DNA from: Serripes groenlandicus | Taxonomy: Eukaryota; Mollusca; Bivalvia; Cardiida; Cardiidae | Assembly: GCA_031761405.1 (NCBI GenBank) | Contig: JASEVX010000005.1 | Location: 38,418,590 to 38,482,589, forward strand | Length of the DNA stretch: 64,000 nucleotides | Direction of reading: 5' to 3' | Shown: positions 61,949 to 64,000 of the stretch, piece by piece | How the letters are laid out: the number at the start of each line of letters is the position of its first letter | Numbering within the stretch: position 1 is the stretch's first letter | Notes under the pieces: generated by a model | Told to the model about the DNA's origin: nothing | Seen by the model: only the letters and a program-made list of their open reading frames with translations | The model's database searches: none | Position numbers and translations under genes: made by a program

Positions 61949-62184
61949 TGAACCCTTTCCTTCATACGACAATTCTGCAGCAGACGGCTTTGAACATATT
62001 TTGTCAACAAATAGAAATAGAAAATCTCTATAATTGAATTGATAACCTATAACTAAAAGTGGAAAACAAAGTGGCAAAAGGAGAAATTGCTCGTTTTGAG
62101 CAATTTCTTCTGTTGTCACTATGTTTTCAAACAGCCGTCTGCTGCAGAGGCGTCAGCAAGCATATATATGAGGGAAAGGGTTAA
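61949..62184 (+). mobile_element. TTAA-type MITE, near complete
   Basis: GTGAACCCTTTCCTTCATACG to ATATGAGGGAAAGGGTTAA, centre AAATTGCTCGTTTTGAGCAA; the left TTAA has mutated. Confidence 0.8.
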
Positions 62185-63318
62185 ATAACAAAACATGCAA
62201 TCAACCACAGGTAAGCTTGATGTTACCATATGACAGGTACCCCGCGTACTAATGATTTTCATATGTTACGGAGAGTACCAGCCATAATTACGCCTCTATA
62301 GTAAACAGGTATACCTGGTTTTTTTTTTATGTTTTTCCTAAACACTTTTGACATGTATGGAAATAACATTACCGCTAATAGACGCCAACGCATGCTGATA
62401 GAGATGAAAATGGAGTCTGCATTAAGATACTAACACTGTACTGAACACTGTTAAGACTTTAAGAGCCGGTCCGTTCGAAATGAGTACACATTTGCTTTTG
62501 GGAACAGCGTAGTTCTATATCAGCCTGGGCATTCGCACAGTCTCATCAATATCGACACTGTTCACATATTATTAACATAAGCGTGTGGGTTCTGAAGCAA
62601 CGGAGCAGATGGACATGTTGATCTGAACCTATGCTATTTAGAAATGTCAACTTGTAACTTTTATCATGCACTACCTCATACTTTGTAGGCAATAACCTAC
62701 CTAAAGACATTTCTTAATTTCAGCATTCAAGGTTGTTTGTTTAAAGATATATGGAAGAATATAGAGATGCATGGCGAAATAAAATTCCTTGAAGTTGATT
62801 GCATAATCTATGTGAATTTAAATCCGTTTTCAACAGTATTTCAATTATATCACATCGGCCAATCATTTCTTTCCTTGCACTCCATTAAGTATCAATGTTT
62901 GTTGTTAATATTCTAAAAGAATGTATGGCGGAAGCGGGAATTCGACCCACATTGACGACAACTGGATGGATAAATTTCGACGTGCTATAACGGCTTCACT
63001 CGTGATGTATAGCCCATATGGACCACCATATAAACTAAAGCTCTGTCACTCATGTTTGTTGAATTATTACCTTTCTCCTTTTTTTCCCCTCATAAATAAC
63101 TGACGAGATCTAAAATCCATGTATGGGGGATCTACATATACCTGCAATTCACAAGATAATCAGTCAATTAGTGTAATTACTCTGTGACCTAGTTCATTTC
63201 GCATATGAGTGATCAGACACATGTACAATCAAGATAAAGATAACTCAATCAATTATACCTATTAGTGTTGCTTCCATACTATCTGATACAAATACGCAAT
63301 ATTTTCATAATATTCTTT
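62185..63318. other. Unassigned sequence, no gene seen
   Basis: Only a weak SINE-body-like run (CCGTTTTCAACAGTATTTCA, ~62823) and no exon-like open frame on either strand. Confidence 0.5.
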
Positions 63319-63550
63319 TTAACCCTTTCCCTCAAATAGACGCTTTCTGACAACTCTGCAGCAGAAGGCTTTTGGAAAACATAGTGACAAAAGAAGAAGT
63401 TGCTCAAAACGAGCAATTTCTCCTTTTGACACAATGTTTTCCACTTTTAGACATAGGTTATCCATTCAATTTTAGAGATTTTCTAATTTTTGACAAAATA
63501 TGTTCAAAGTCGTCTGCTGCAGAATTGTCGTATGAGGGAAAAGCTTTAAC
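63319..63550 (-). mobile_element. TTAA-type MITE, complete, inverted
   Basis: TTAACCCTTTCCCTCAAATA to GTATGAGGGAAAAGCTTTAA, centre GTTGCTCAAAACGAGCAA. Confidence 0.8.
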
Positions 63551-63784
63551 CTTTCTATGAAACATTGGCGAATATTGTAGAACATGATCAGACTGTGTGG
63601 ATGTGCTGGCTGGTCTCGTTCTATCTACTGACCACAAATGCGCTACTCAACTGTTGAGGCTGTCATTTTTAAAAACGGTCAGGAAATATACACATGTATA
63701 TACACATTACCGGGTATCCAAATTCTAGAAAGGTAAATAGTTTGAGTTAATTGATGTGTATTCTGTTTTATAGTTGCTTGGAAA

Positions 63785-63910
63785 GAACGTTGTGTGAAGT
63801 ACTGGTGATGGAACACCAGGAAACACATGAGTAGGTGAACTGGCCGCCGTGATATGACTGAGAAATTGTTAAAAACGGCGTTAAACCCCCAATCAATCAA
63901 TCAATCAATC
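63785..63910 (+). mobile_element. tRNA-headed SINE, 3' part
   Basis: GTGTGAAGTACTGGTGATGG, GAACTGGCCGCCGTGATATG, CGGCGTTAAACCCCCAATCA and an (ATCA)n tail; the head is missing. Confidence 0.75.
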
Positions 63911-64000
63911 TTGTTTATAGTATGAAGTTAATGAAGACATATTGTATAAGTACTAGAAAGAGAAACGTGTGTGCACTTTTCAGTTGACATCAATGTTGCC

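Overview
The window is nuclear DNA of an animal, most probably a bivalve mollusc. It is AT-rich and has split genes with GT/AG introns and a very dense load of interspersed repeats. Several repeats have a molluscan look: tRNA-headed SINEs with (ATCA)n tails, 'AGCTCACC...GGCCCTCTTGT' repeats with tandem cores, and short TTAA-flanked inverted-repeat elements. The bivalve placement rests on recalled repeat style and is tentative.

Two host genes are supported. (1) Positions 175-15996, plus strand: the last nine coding exons of a serine/threonine kinase closely resembling STK33. All nine join in frame (409 codons plus stop). The first exon lies in the N-lobe (helix-C region), so the protein start is upstream of the window. 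(2) Positions 36933-26136, minus strand: a complete four-exon gene for a small acidic protein of the SMAP (human C11orf58) family, 219 residues, with an expanded Lys/Ser/Asp repeat near its C-terminus. The two genes converge on a gene-poor interval (15997-26135). Human STK33 and C11orf58 both lie on 11p15, so the pairing may be old linkage.

The rest is mostly mobile DNA. Introns of the kinase gene and both flanks carry many copies of a ~230-bp element (TTAACCCTTTCCCTCATA at one end, its complement at the other, central palindrome) that behaves like a piggyBac-type MITE with TTAA target duplications. Several copies are split by later insertions: a SINE (9896-10164), another copy of itself (20513-20742), a 1.24-kb hAT-like element (35143-36380), a 454-bp hAT-like element (48890-49343) and a SINE with a 10-bp duplication (57600-57908). 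SMAP intron 1 (30653-36858) also holds a ~2.85-kb unit bounded by ~75-bp inverted repeats. That unit contains a PHD-like zinc-finger exon, a 161-bp tandem array and a ~136-bp tandem array. Beyond it lies a 30-bp minisatellite.

Upstream of SMAP is a 941-bp inverted-repeat element built of AAAGGCCGA iterons with an 8-bp target duplication, and a LINE fragment. Next is a 3.09-kb Mutator-like element (38942-42028) with ~0.6-kb terminal inverted repeats, a perfect 9-bp target duplication and a broken transposase. It abuts a nearly full-length non-LTR retrotransposon (endonuclease plus reverse transcriptase, 42446-45914) with a single frameshift in an A7 run. From 46 to 64 kb I see no host gene, only repeats and unassigned sequence.
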